Assembly (NCBI RefSeq): GCF_030272615.1
Contig: NC_081411.1
Coordinates: 158,822,471 to 158,886,470 of the forward strand
From: Cryptomeria japonica
Taxonomy: Eukaryota > Streptophyta > Pinopsida > Cupressales > Cupressaceae
Direction of reading: 5' to 3'
DNA length: 64,000 bases
Shown here: positions 44,693 through 57,133 of the stretch, piece by piece
How the letters are laid out: the number at the start of each line of letters is the position of its first letter
How positions within the stretch are numbered: position 1 is the stretch's first letter
The notes under the pieces: model-generated
What the model was told of the DNA's origin: nothing
What the model saw: the letters and a program-made list of their open reading frames with translations, nothing else
Databases searched by the model: none
Translations under genes and position numbers: made by a program

Positions 44693-46998
44693 GTTAGACA
44701 CAATGTGCCACCAAGAGGGGCAGTGAATCCATGGTTTCCAAACTTTTCCGTTTATCTATCCTATGTGTGTATACCGGTTCTTAGTTCTAACAAAAAGAAA
44801 ACTTACCGGTTAGATTGGAGACAATCACAAATGAACTCACACATAAAAGGGACATCACATAACACCAGCATATGTGAGAAAAACCCAAGATGGGAAAAAC
44901 CTCGGTGAGAAATGTTGTTGGAGTTTACTGCTCCAATCGAGCCTCACAATGAATCTCTCATTACAATGTTCAGGGCACCAACCCAAGGAGCACCAACCAC
45001 TGATTTAGGGCACCAACCCAAGGAGCCACAACCCCTGCATTGAGCTCCAACTTAGTGGTCTACTATGAGTATATTCAATTACAAGAGTAATAGTCTTGTT
45101 ACAAATGAACTTTGTAACTCTTCTGCAATTCCCTTTGTCAGTTATCTTCTCACAAATTCACTGTCAATTCTTTGTTCACCTCTCCTCTACAACCCTATCT
45201 CCTAATGCAACTTCCTCTCTGTTGCACCTTCATTGGTTCAGTCTCCTATTCTTCTTTGTCGATTCTCTCTCTATCGTTTCTTCTCTCTGTCGGTTCTCTC
45301 TTTCCATTACTACATTGTTGCTCTCCATTGGTACTATAATCTACCAATTCTATGCTTGCCTTCTTTGCAATCTTCTTCTCTTTCGGTTTGGTCGCTGCTA
45401 GTTCACTCCTCTATCAGACTTAAAGACTAACTTTTTGTTCTCTCTCTATTTTGAGTTGAACATTTCAACCTTGTTCTTCCTCACATAGTCTGTTCTTCTA
45501 ATACTCTTTGAGCACTTGACCGATTTCTTCTCACATGTAGCAATACTCACTTATTTAGTGACAACCTTCATCGATTTTGGCTTGCATATTTATAAACTGG
45601 TTTTCCTGTCAAAAACTAATTCAAACTTCAAGCGGTTAGGATTTCCTTGTCGACCTTGAGGAAAACCAAATCCAATCAACTCTCATCAGATCTGATCACC
45701 TAGATTGATGAACTACAACTCATCAATCAATACCGCCATTATCGTGCCTTCTAGAACACACCTTTTTATATTTGGCAATCTTCTTTTAACTTGCCAGTGG
45801 ATTTCTTGGCCGATCACCAAAAATAGTTTCCTGGTTCCCTTCACCCACCTTGATCTGGTCAAACAGTCTATGTTGGATCTCTGTTGTCCGCATGACCTTG
45901 AGCTGCAAACCTCTACTATGCATCCTGTGAATCACCCAGTTGACATAAATGCCAACCTGTCACCTTCTACCTCGCCGCTTGACACTTTACCATCTCAACA
46001 AGATGACCTGTGCATGCATGTCGCTTCACCTCTAGATGGCCACTATTGTCGACATCCATCTCACCAAAAAGCTTTGTGTCGGCTAGACTTGGTCACCGAT
46101 AAACAACACACAACTGGTCCTTCTTTTCTGTCAGTTTTCTAGCCCTGTCGGTATCTCACACTTTACTGATTAACCATCATGTCTGCACTTTGTTTCTCTG
46201 TCAGTGGGACACCTTAATCGATCACCAGACATTCCTATCCATAGCACGCTCATCTTCATCAGATGGGAGTCTTATGCATCTACGCTTTGTCCACTTACAG
46301 ATGGACATACTTACCAATAAACACCTTGATGACACCATGTCATCAAGCTTCAAAAAACTCTATCTTCAATCTGACAATGTCCCTTGTCTACAGTTTCTCA
46401 TCCTTGCCTTCTTCATCATCAGCCTGGACATCATCTCAACCGGTTTATCAAAGTGACAAACACATCACTTCTTTACTCTTCGTTCTTTGTTGGTCTAGTG
46501 AATATCCTTGATTTCATGCACTTGAGGCATCTTTGTGATTCACCAGTAGATCCGGTGTGAGCCTTCAAACACCTACCTTTAATACTTCTATCTTATCTCA
46601 CAAAACTATGATGCACACTTTGCATAATAGCAAATAAGCTCCACTTACCGGTGGGAGTGGATCCTTGTCATCTGCATCCTACAATGCACTCATGTGACTT
46701 CCTTGTTGAGCAACATATCTTTAAACAAGCACATGTGATCCAGTTGGAGCACATTCACTTTCAGTCATCTCTTCAAATGGTGACTACATATTTATCTGGT
46801 GGGAGTCCTGCTATTCTTCATCCACACAGCATACCGGTGACCTGTGCATACTTATCCTCTAGTGTTGATGTGATTTAGGTAACATCCCCCCTCTTCATCA
46901 TAATCAACCAACCAACATCTTGCTCTCTTGCAGATGTCATCACTTACCAGTTGTTATATCATACCAGTCTCCTCTCCATATCTTCAACACAAGTTAAC
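44693..46998 (-). repeat. Copia-type LTR sequence, minus orientation
   Basis: On the plus strand it starts TGTTAGACACAATG (the LTR end in element sense). It contains AACCCAAGATGGGAAAAACC and many ACCGGT-type motifs typical of Copia LTRs here. It runs without an ORF to the end of the 14-kb transposon at 46999, which may have landed in it. Confidence 0.5.
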
Positions 46999-47056
46999 CA
47001 CTAACTTGGGTAAATGCACAAAGATGGTGGTCAAAAAGGGGGGTATAAGTGGACAC
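46999..47056 (+). repeat. Left terminal inverted repeat of the 14-kb transposon
   Basis: Includes GCACAAAGATGGTGG and GTGGACAC, matched in inverted order at 60904-60949. Confidence 0.72.
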
Positions 47057-47880
47057 TTTTTTTTGAAATCATGAACCTGAACTTAGAGGCAAAATTTGAA
47101 AGTCATCCACTCAAGATATGAAGATAATCAAAGAACAAATGTTGTAGTACTCTGAATCTAGTTTCCAAACTACTAAACTTTTTCAAAATTGGATAAGATT
47201 AAGGAGGTCAAATCCTTCGTACACGAAAAATTGACCCTATTTTTTTTTTCTGAAAAACATAACATAGTGTTTGACATGCGCATCAAAAAAGTCATAGTTA
47301 GATTTAGTATTTTGACAAATCCTTTGGCAGAAAGATAGATAAGAGTGAGCACTAAAAGATGTGTATTTGTTTGTAATTTTTTGTTGAGTATTTTTTTTTT
47401 AATGATTTTTCCAATCGAGCACATCCTGAAAATTCGGTACCTGTTCGTGCGCGAAGCATAAGTTGCACTAAACAAATCGAAAATACAATTTTTTTTTTAA
47501 AATTGTAAAGAATCAAGTGCACTACAATAATATATAAAGGTTTTTAAATTTGGATACGTATATCAAAAGTTATTCAAAAAATGGTGCACCTATGTCTGTG
47601 AGAACTATGGAGACACTAGTAAAAGAAATTCAATAATAATATGTTATTGTTGTTCAAATTGAAAAAAAATTATATGGTTAGAAAACTCAGAAGATGGGTG
47701 AAAATATGGTGGCAATTTTAGAAATACCCACTTTATGAAGTGTAAACCTGATGATGACAAAGTTGATAAACCAAGTTGATAAAATAAAACACATCAAAAA
47801 TGAGAGAAATGGAGGGTAATCAAACTTCCAATCCATAGCTTTGTCATCCAAGTCTATTTCCAAGCCTAAAAAGTCAAAAG

Positions 47881-47980
47881 CGCGTACGGGGGTACTTATG
47901 GTTTAAAAAGCGCGTACAGGGTATTTAAGTGTAAGAAGCGCGTACGTGTGTGTTTCCCATTAAATAGCACATACGCGCTA
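47881..47980. repeat. Left subterminal CGTACG motifs
   Basis: Four copies in 100 bp: GCGCGTACGG, GCGCGTACAG, AGCGCGTACGTG and CATACGCGCT. Three related ones (GCGCATATGCGG, GCACGTACATGC, GTGCGTACGCGG) lie at 49880-50045, on the far side of the pyrimidine tract. Confidence 0.8.
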
Positions 47981-48130
47981 TTGTATAATATTATATTCTA
48001 TGTATAATATGTGTATATTCATATAATATATGTAATATATAATATGTGTATAATATGACATTGTATATATAATATGTTTATATACATATAATATATTAAA
48101 CATATATATACACATGTAAGTGTATCATTT

Positions 48131-48569
48131 CTCCCTCTCAAATGCATACAAGGTCTCTCTCTCTCTCTCTCCATACCCCATCCCTCTTTCTCTTCTTCTC
48201 TCCCTCCATACCCCACTGCAACTGTGTCTGCACTTCTATAGAAGTAAGTGAATTTATTTCTTATCTGCAACTTCCTCTTTGATTTTTATCATGTATTCTC
48301 TCCCTCCCTCTACCTCTCCCTTCCCCCCATGTTCTCTCCCTCTCTCCCTCTCTCTCCCTCTCCCCTATCCTCTCCCTCTCTCCCTCTCTCTCTCTCTCCC
48401 TCCCTCCCTCCTTCCCTCTCTCCCTCTCTCTACCTTCCCTCCCCCCTCTTCTCTCCCTCTCTCCCTCCCTCTACCTCTCCCTTCCCCCCATGTTCTCTCC
48501 CTCTCCCATCTCCTCTCCCTCTCCCACCCCCCCCCCCTCTCTCTCTCCCACCCCCCTCTCTCTCTCCCA

Positions 48570-48622
<53 letters not shown>

Positions 48623-48716
48623 TCTCCCTCTCTCTATCGTCCTTCCCCCCTCTTCTCTCCCTCCCTCTACCTCTCCCTTCCCCCTCTCCCCTCTCCCTCT
48701 CCCCCTCTCCCACACC

Positions 48717-48786
<70 letters not shown>

Positions 48787-48876
48787 CCTCTCTTTATCGT
48801 CCTTCCCCCCTCTTCTCTCCCTCCCTCTACCTCTCCCTTCCCCCTCTCCCCTCTCCCCCTCCCCCTCTCCCACACC

Positions 48877-48938
<62 letters not shown>

Positions 48939-49657
48939 CCTCCCCCCTCTCTCCCTCTCTCTCCCTCTCCCACCCCCCCTCTCTCTCTCTCCCTCTCCCT
49001 CTCCCACCCCCCCTCTTCTCTCTCTCTCTCCCTCCCTCTCTATCCCTCTCCCACCCCCCTCCTCTCTCTCTCTCTCTCTCTCCCACCCCCCTCTCCTCTC
49101 TCTCTCTCCCACCCCCCCTCCTCTCTCTCTCTCTCTCTCTCCCCCCGCCCTCTCTCTCCCTCTCCCACCCCCCTCTTCTCTCTCTCTCTCTCTCCCTCTC
49201 TCTCTCTCTCCCTCTCTCTACCTTCCCTCCTCCCTCTTCTCTCCCTCACTCTCTCCCTCTCTCCCCTCTCCCTCCCTCTCCCCTCTCCCTCTCCCACCAC
49301 ACCTCTTCTCTCTCTCTCTCTCTACCTCTCCCTTCCCCCCATGTTCTCTCCCTCTATCCCTCTCCCCTCTCCTCTCCCTCTCTCTCTCTCCCTCTCCCAC
49401 CCCCCTCTTCTCTCTCTCTCTCTCTCTCTCTCCCTCTCTCTCCCTCTTCTCTCCCTCTACCTTCCCCCCATGTTCTCTCCCTCTCTCCCTCTCCCCTATC
49501 CTCTCCCTCTCTCTCCCTCTCCCCTCTCCTTCTCTCCCTCTCCCCTCTCCTCTCCCTCTCTCTCTCTCCCTTCCCTCCCCCCTCTTCTCTCCCTCTCCCC
49601 CTCCCTCTCCCTCTCCCTTCCCCCCATGTTCTCTCCTCCTCTCCCTCCTCTCCCTCT

Positions 49658-49697
<40 letters not shown>

Positions 49698-49860
49698 TCC
49701 CTCCCCCCTCTTCTCTCCCTCTCTCCCTCCCTCTACCTCTCCCTTTCCCCCATGTTCTCTCCTCGTCTCCCTCTCTCTCCCTCTCCCCTCTCCTCTCCCT
49801 CTCTCTCCCTTCCCCCCCTCTTCTTTCCCTCTCCCCCTCTCCCTTCCTGCATACCCCTTC
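48131..49860. repeat. 1.7-kb polypyrimidine (CT-rich) tract
   Basis: Almost pure C and T on the plus strand, with pure (CT)n runs and a higher-order unit ending CTTCCCCCCATGTTCTCTCC, seen at least six times. The long SPL-rich and ER-rich frames on either strand are artefacts of composition. Confidence 0.97.
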
Positions 49861-50380
49861 CATAACTTTTTTAAGGCTTAGTAGCGCATATGCGGTACTT
49901 ATTACTCATAAGTGATACTATTCCCATTATTCGATACCCTGGGATAACATTTTTAGGCTTAGTAGCACGTACATGCTACTTATCAGCCGAGAATACCATT
50001 GGGCTTGCCAACATTTTATGGCCTAGCAGTGCGTACGCGGTTTAGAGAGATAGTTTTAGTTTCCTAAGAGCCTCAACGACCTCAAAAGAAGTTTTTGAGG
50101 TTGTTGAAGGCCCCACTTGAAATGTGTCTGCACTTCTATCACTGTTGTATACATAAAAGTAAGTGAATTTTTTGTTTTTTGCATGATTTCAAATGATTGA
50201 ATTGTTGTTTTTATTAGTTTTTTGTTATTGCATGGTTTCAAATGATTAAATTGTGATTGTTTAATAGTTTGATTCCAAAAAATAGTGATAAGATGCATAC
50301 TTATGGTTATTTATTTATTTTTGAACTTTTCTTTACATATATATGTAATATGATTCTATTTAGGTCAACCGATCTCAACC

Positions 50381-53300
50381 ATGGGAAAGAACAAGCGAGG
50401 AACGATGGAACAACGAGAGGCTCAAAAGGAAAGACAAAGGCAACATATGAAGAAATTGCGTGACATAAGAACAATGGGAGAAAAAGGTATGTCAACCTCA
50501 ACATCTCAATTTGATTTACCAAACGAATATAATGCACCTAATGCAATTGAAGAAGAAACATTTGATAATTTACCATTTGAACCTAATGCAATTGAAGAAG
50601 AAACATTTGATAATTTACCGTTTGAATCTAACGCAATTGAAGAAGATACCCCATTGAATAATCAATTAAATGATGAACATATTACACCTTCTCTACTTGA
50701 TGAATTGAATGTACATAATACACCGATGTTAACACCTCCTAGAATCATTCGTAGGAAACCAAAGTATCTAATTGACATTGATGAGAATATATTGAAGTCA
50801 ATGCCCAATAAAATGAATGAACGAACTTGTAAGAGAATGGTTAAAAGAATATGGAAAAACTATTTTAAAAACTTAAATCAAACCGCAAGATGTCAATTAA
50901 TTGTTGAAATGATTAAAAATTTGAATTTTAGAGAGACAATGAAAATTCTAGGCCTAAGATCATCTAAAAGTAACAGTGAAAGAACTATTGTCAAAAATCT
51001 ATTTGATGCATATCAATCTATTGGTTCAAAATCACGTAGTAAAGATTCTAATGCTACTTGACGTGTCATTACATCAACCATAATGAACAAGAAAATAAAA
51101 AAAGATTGTTTGATAAGAAAAACAAGTAAGTCATTGAACGTTAGTAGAACAACATTAAGTAAAGCATTAAATAGGCGAGAATAAATAGAGGAACCTAACA
51201 ATAATTCTCTTTGGGCATTCTCGGATAGACTACCACGCAAAGACAAGGTTGTTGTAGATGCACTTAAAACATCAATTGAAAATTTTTGGCATGACAACAC
51301 AAGAGTATCGCCCAACCAAAGAGATGTTGTTAGAAGGCGAATTGGGTCTAAAAAATGTGAGCCACATGCGAAACACTATTTGGATATGACTCAAACTAAA
51401 TTTTATGAAAGGTTCCTTCAAAAGTTTCCTCAAATAAAAATTTCTCAAAGATTTTTTGAAATGGCAAAACCTTTTTATATTAAGATTAATCATGTATGCA
51501 CCACGTGTTGTTGTAGGATGCATATTGAATTTTCCATGCATTATGATATTTTTTGTCATATTTGTTCTACTTTGCACACTAACGATGTTTTGCAGGAATG
51601 TAATATACAAGCACCTCCTAAGTCGACAAGATAATTTTTTTCAAGTGTGTTATGTAATAGACATGATGGTTGCATTTATTATAAGATGTCTTGTTTGGAA
51701 GGGTCTTGTGCTATATGTGGTGGTTGGCAATGTTTACCAAGTTGCATACATTTGGAGAGCACACATGAAATTGGTACGAAACTAGTTTCTTTTGGAAAAT
51801 ACAAGACAGTCACATATGGAGTTAAAGATGGAAAAGATTTGAAGAGATGTGAGCTAGTGAAAAATGATATATGTGTAGCTCAATTTATGAAAATGTTTCA
51901 AGAGAAACTAGTTTATGAGTACATAATGCATACACATAGAGCTCGATGGTTAGATGAGAAATTCAAGTTGTGTAAGGACACATTTCCTCTTGGCACCATT
52001 GTCTCTATCGTTGATTTCGCTAAAAATTATACACTACAACCTCAAAATGAAGTGCAATCCATGTATTATCACTTTACACAAGTTTCTATTTTTGTACACA
52101 TAGCATTCATGCATGCAGATGATGTTGGTATTTTGGTATGGTTTTGTCATTGATGTCAACACCTACTGAAAACAAGCACTTTGGAGATCCAGCAACATTC
52201 ACCGGCAAGCAAGTAACTATTGCACAATTACTAGTATATGGTTCACCGACAGGATATAATGTTCATCGATATCTGGAATAATATGGAAGACACTTGGTAA
52301 TGTTGAAGACATCGTGTGGACACTTTGTTTTGAAGAATTAATCATTGGTATATTCATATTTGCATATTTTCTTTTACCGGCAAATAGGTCCAGGTTATCT
52401 AGGGTTACACCGGTAGGTTTATCTTTTCCAGATCAGCATGGCACGCTATGGAGATGATTTATTATTGATGTAAATGCATTAAGCCAACATGTTTAATCGG
52501 TTATTGCATCAGATATTATATTGTTTGTAAAATGTTTTTATTGTAATATCTTGTAGAGCCGACCTACTAAAATTGGTCTTAGGGTATGGTATAAATGTAA
52601 GATCTTATTTGTAAGATCAAGTGTGGAATGCAAAAAAGAATTGTGTGAAGGTATATGCGAGATCAAGCAGAGGAATACATGAAGACATCATTTGAAGGTG
52701 AAGTTAGGTTATTTTTATAAGCATATCAGGATTACACCGGTACTAAATCCAGCATATGAAGATGCTATTTTGTGGAGTATATTCTTGTTGGATTTAACCA
52801 TCCAACTGTAGTCAATGTGACTCCCATTTTGTGATTGAGCAGTGAGCTCTAGGTTGTTGGCCTTTCTGCATGTGCAGACCCCAATTATGTACACTTACTA
52901 TCTGCAGTAGTATCATCTGATTGTGGGTAAGGTTTCCCACCATGGTTTTTCCCCTTACAGGGTTTCCACGTACAAATATTGGTGTTATGTGTTGTGGATG
53001 ACTTTATGTTTGTGTTTCATGCATTAATCTTTACCAGTAAAGCAATTTATTGTTAACATTGTCTACCGACATACTTAACTGGTTTACCGGTATTAAGCAT
53101 TAAGTTGGTTAATTGGTTTTTGGTTTGAATTTATTAGACAACTGATTCACCCCCCCTCTCAGTTATCTCCGGGACCTAACAGATCATAGCACAGAGGAGG
53201 ATAGAAAGGTTGTAAGAGAGTATCACTTCTACATAAGTGATTATCGTACTCATTCATTGGAGTTTGTACAAGGATGCTTTAAAGTTTTCTATGATAGTTT

Positions 53301-54415
53301 AAGAGAAAGGAACATAGGATACAACCGACACTTAATATGGTCAGATAATTGCACCACACAATTCAAGAATGCAAGGATGTTTTATTGGCTGACAAGGATG
53401 CATGTGACAAGCAGTGTACAATATTTTTGGAATTTCACTGAGGCTGGACATGGTAAGGGAGAGCACGATGGTGTAGAAGCATGTGTGAAAAGAGCCCTAG
53501 CCAGGGAAGAATTGAAGTACGAAGGTGGTGCTGAGTTGGTAGATGTAGAAACAATTGGCAATGGTGTAAGTCTATGATGGGTCTAGGTAATCTAGGTATG
53601 TCATTGGTTCGTAGATATTTTTGGTTGATTACTGAATCTAACATTGAAAACTATCTAGATTTTTGTATAGTTGTAGGATCAAGTGACGTGCATTCATTTA
53701 TGAGTTCAAATTCAAGTTCACTGGTAATTTATACGAGACAGATGGTATGTTTTTGCTCTTCATGCATGTATTATTTGTGGGAAGAATGTGAATCAGAAGA
53801 GTGGGTTGACAAATGGTCTTGTAGACCGTTGGTTCCCATTGATTCATATCAAATTCCCAAAGCACTACAATTGAGCCAGATGGAGACATCAGTGGATTTT
53901 GACCATGTATCCGACCTATTGGATTTAGGTGATTTTTTGAGTTAATTTTTTTGCTAGTATTCTTTTTGGTTCATTTTGTTATACATCATACTTTATTTTT
54001 GGTATTAATTAGCACTTTATAAAATGCAGGTCATGTGTATGCAGTTGTTGCAGAAGAGAACAATGAAGAAGGAACAAATTACTATTTGTATCGTTGTGTT
54101 GAGCCTAAAAGAAAATTGACAACCACAATCATTGACGGAGAGGGTATTGAGTACCCAATAGGGTCTATTGTCATGACAGGAACATGGCTTCGGAGATACC
54201 CTATCAAGAATTTTGATGTTTGGTTGTTCGAGGACTTTGAAACACATAGACATATTCTTCATTTTTCTAACCTTCTTGTTGCAACAAATATTCATTTGAT
54301 GAAGTATCATGGTAGACCTCATAACAAGATTTTATGGAAAGTTCGTGAATCTAACCACGAGACAATACTTGACACAATATGGGTTAGAGCCGATCCTGAA
54401 GGCTCACTTTATTGA
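50381..54415 (+). pseudogene. DDE-type transposase of the 14-kb transposon, disrupted
   Basis: ATG at 50381 after an acceptor-like TTCTATTTAG. The N-terminus is basic (MGKNKRGTMEQREAQKERQR) with two internal NAIEEETFDNLPFE repeats. A helix-turn-helix-like LNVSRTTLSKALN and PRKDKVVVDAL follow, then a Cys cluster (CTTCCCRMHIEF, CNRHDGC, CAICGG). The catalytic region comes next: IVDFAKNYTLQPQNE (D at 52013), WSDNCTTQFKNAR (D at 53344) and EAGHGKGEHDG (acidic residues at 53461-53469). Stops at 51059, 51182 and 51632, a solo LTR at 52123-53181 and a frameshift near 53568 disable it. An intron at 53929-54029 splits DLG/HVYAVVAE. Similar proteins with this DFxENY...GHGKGxxDG arrangement occur widely; I cannot name the superfamily. 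Confidence 0.75.
52123..53181 (+). mobile_element. Solo Copia LTR inside the transposase
   Basis: TGTTGGTATTTTGG...GGGACCTAACA, 1,059 bp, with no internal region. Flanks GATGA and GATCA (one mismatch) serve as target duplication. Removing the LTR and one flank copy rejoins the transposase frame exactly (MHAD to HSTEED). It includes the CCTTACAGGGTTTCCACGTA block common to these LTRs. Confidence 0.85.
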
Positions 54416-54483
54416 TTCTACGGTTCAGAGTAGAATGATTTTGAAAATTTTGTATAAATCATCGACAAATTGTTCTATATTCA

Positions 54484-54830
54484 TTTTTTGTATATATAAA
54501 TGCCCATGAGCTGATTTTTACATGTTTAGGGGCATAATTTTGTATATTTAAGTGGCAATGAGCTGATTTGTACATATGTACATGCCAAATTTTGTATATT
54601 AAAATGGCGATGAGCAGAATCACACATATTGTAATGCCAAATTTTGTATAAAAGCCCATGAGATGATTTGTATATTAAAATGGCGATGAGTTGAATCGCA
54701 TATATTGTAATGCAAAATTTTGTATAAAAGCCCATGAGATTATTTGTAAGACAATTTTTTGTATAATCAAATAGCCAAGAGCTGATTTGACCATATTTAG
54801 AGGCAAATTTTTGAATAATATGTGACAATG
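54484..54830. repeat. Degenerate tandem repeat, about 60-bp unit
   Basis: Five to six units of the type AATTTTGTATA...GG(C/G)(A/G)ATGAGCTGATTTGTA, immediately after the transposase stop. Confidence 0.85.
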
Positions 54831-55060
54831 TTTTGTGACTATTTTGTGTGTCAATGTTTTGTGACTATGTTTTGAGTATATGTGATGTGTCCCTGGTCAA
54901 TCATGAGCATTCTTGATTCTTGTATAATCATGGATAATTATTTGAGTCATTATCAGGTCATAGGGGTGATAGATTGAGACTAGATACAATTTGAGCAAAA
55001 ATTGTCATTGTTGTCAAAAAAATTATCAAAAAAGTTGTCAAGCAACTTCTACATTACGTC

Positions 55061-56600
55061 GGTAGGGTATGACTCTCGATGTTCTGGTGCTTTGGGATGC
55101 ACGACAGGGGCATGCCCACCCAGACGTGCTCGCGACATCGGTTTGTGCACACGAGAAACAAAATCAATTCTAGCCAATCTTGCAACTTTTCTTTGCAAGC
55201 AACTGACGATTTTTTGAGCAGGTGAAAAAATGCTACTAATTGAAAATGGCTTCGAGTCGTCGAAAACTAAGATAGACCATTGTAGAGGAGCCTCACGCGA
55301 ACACATGGGATCAAACAGATTGACTGTATGTGTCATGGATTCAAAGAAACGGTCCGTCAAATTTTGACAATTTTTTAGACTCAGGGCACTTGAGAGATCT
55401 CACCGGTAGGGTATGACTCTCAACGTTCTGGTGCTTTGGGATGCATGATAGGGACATGCCTAGCATAAACATGCCCACCTGGATGTGCTCGTGATGCTGG
55501 TTTGTGCACATGAGGAACATAATCAATTCTAGCCAATCTTGCAACTTTTCCTTGCAAGCAACTGATGGTTTTTTGAGTAGGCGAAAAAATGCTACTAATT
55601 GAAAATGGCTTTGAGTCGTCAAATAATGAGATAGGCCATTGTAGAAGAGCCTCACGTGACCCCACGAGATCAAACAGATCGACCGTATGTGTCGTGGATT
55701 GGAAGAAATAGTCCGTCAAATTTTGACAATTTTTTGGACTCAGGGCACTTGAGAGATCTCACCGGTAGGGTATGACTCTCGACGTTCTGGTGCTTTGGGA
55801 TTCACAACAAGGGCATGCCTAGTGTAAACATGCCCACCCGGATGTGCTTGCAACATCGGTTTGTGCACATGAGGAACAAAATCAATTCTAGCCAATCTTG
55901 CAACTTTTCCTTGCAAGCAACTGACGGTTTTTTTAGCAGGCGAAAAAATGCTACTAATTAAAAATGGCTTTGAGTCATCAAAAACTGAGATAGGCCATTG
56001 TAGAGGAGCCTCATGTGACCCCATGGGATCAAACAGATCAACCATATGTGTCGTGGATTGGAAGAAACAGTCCGTTAAATTTTGACAATTTTTTGGACTC
56101 AGGGCACTTGAGAGATCTCACCGGTAGGGTATGACTCTCGACGTTTTGGTGCTTTGGGATGCGTGACAGGGGCATGCCTAGCGTAAAAATGCCCACCCAG
56201 ATGCACTTGCGATGTCAGTTTGTGCACACAAGGAACATAATCAATTCTATCCAATCTTGCAACTTTTCCTTGCAAGCAACTAATGGTTTTTTGAGCAGGC
56301 GAAAAAATGCTACTAATTGAAAATGGCTTCGATTCGTCGAAAACTGAGATAGGCCATTGTAGAGGAGCCTCACATGACTCCACGGGATAAAATAGATCGA
56401 CCATATGTTCGTGGATTGGAAGAAACAGTCCGTCAAATTTTGACAATTTTTTGGACTTAGGGCACTTGAGAGATCTCACCGGTAGGGTATGACTCTCGAC
56501 GTTCTGGTGCTTTGGGATGCACGATAGGGGCATGCCTAGCATAAACCTGCCCACTCGGATGTGCTCGCGATGTCAGTTTGTGCACACGAGGAACAAAATT
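55061..56600. repeat. 359-bp tandem satellite, four units plus a partial
   Basis: GGTAGGGTATGACTCTC recurs at 55061, 55405, 55764, 56123 and 56481 (spacings 344, 359, 359, 358). Each unit holds a minus-strand open stretch of about 100 codons (PTGEISQVP, FSISSIFSPAQK), so the unit may descend from a coding piece. Confidence 0.93.
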
Positions 56601-56656
56601 TGACCATTGCGAGCGTGAGAGTGCTCTCGCACCAAACATGTTGTTTAAATTCATAT

Positions 56657-56960
56657 TATCGATTTTTGTTGTTTATATTCATATTGTTAATTACATATGC
56701 AAATATTCATTTAAATTTATAAAAGGGCAGCCACCAAATACAACGAATACACAATAATGAACTGAATACAAGGAGTTTTGTAGGGTTAATTCAACATTTT
56801 AGAAATTTTATCAAATCATATTTCACAATTGCAATGTTTTATATCATATATTTTTGTTGTTTATATTCATATTGTTGATTACATATGCAAATATCCATTT
56901 AAATTTATAAAAGGACAACTACAAAATACAACGAATACAAAATAATGAACTCATTACACA
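56657..56960. repeat. Direct duplication, offset about 190 bp
   Basis: TTTTTGTTGTTTATATTCAT...AAATACAACGAATACA...AATAATGAACT occurs at 56657-56765 and again at about 56847-56957. Confidence 0.88.
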
Positions 56961-57133
56961 TTTATTGGATCGAATATCGATATTTATATTTATAAAAAAA
57001 GGCATGTCTGCCAAGTCAATACAAGTGTTACAAAAATGTGGCATATGCCATGTCCAAATCGATATACAATAAAAATGTAGAATATATCTACATGTATTGG
57101 TCATTCTATGACCAAAACTAACACTATATGATC

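Noticed and set aside
48248-49915. Long serine/proline/leucine-rich frames on the plus strand and arginine/glutamate-rich frames on the minus strand
   Set aside because: They are translations of a CT-rich low-complexity tract, with no start context or domain.
55049-56654. A family of tandem small genes on the minus strand
   Set aside because: They are satellite units; starts vary and no transcription signal is visible. Kept only as a repeat observation.
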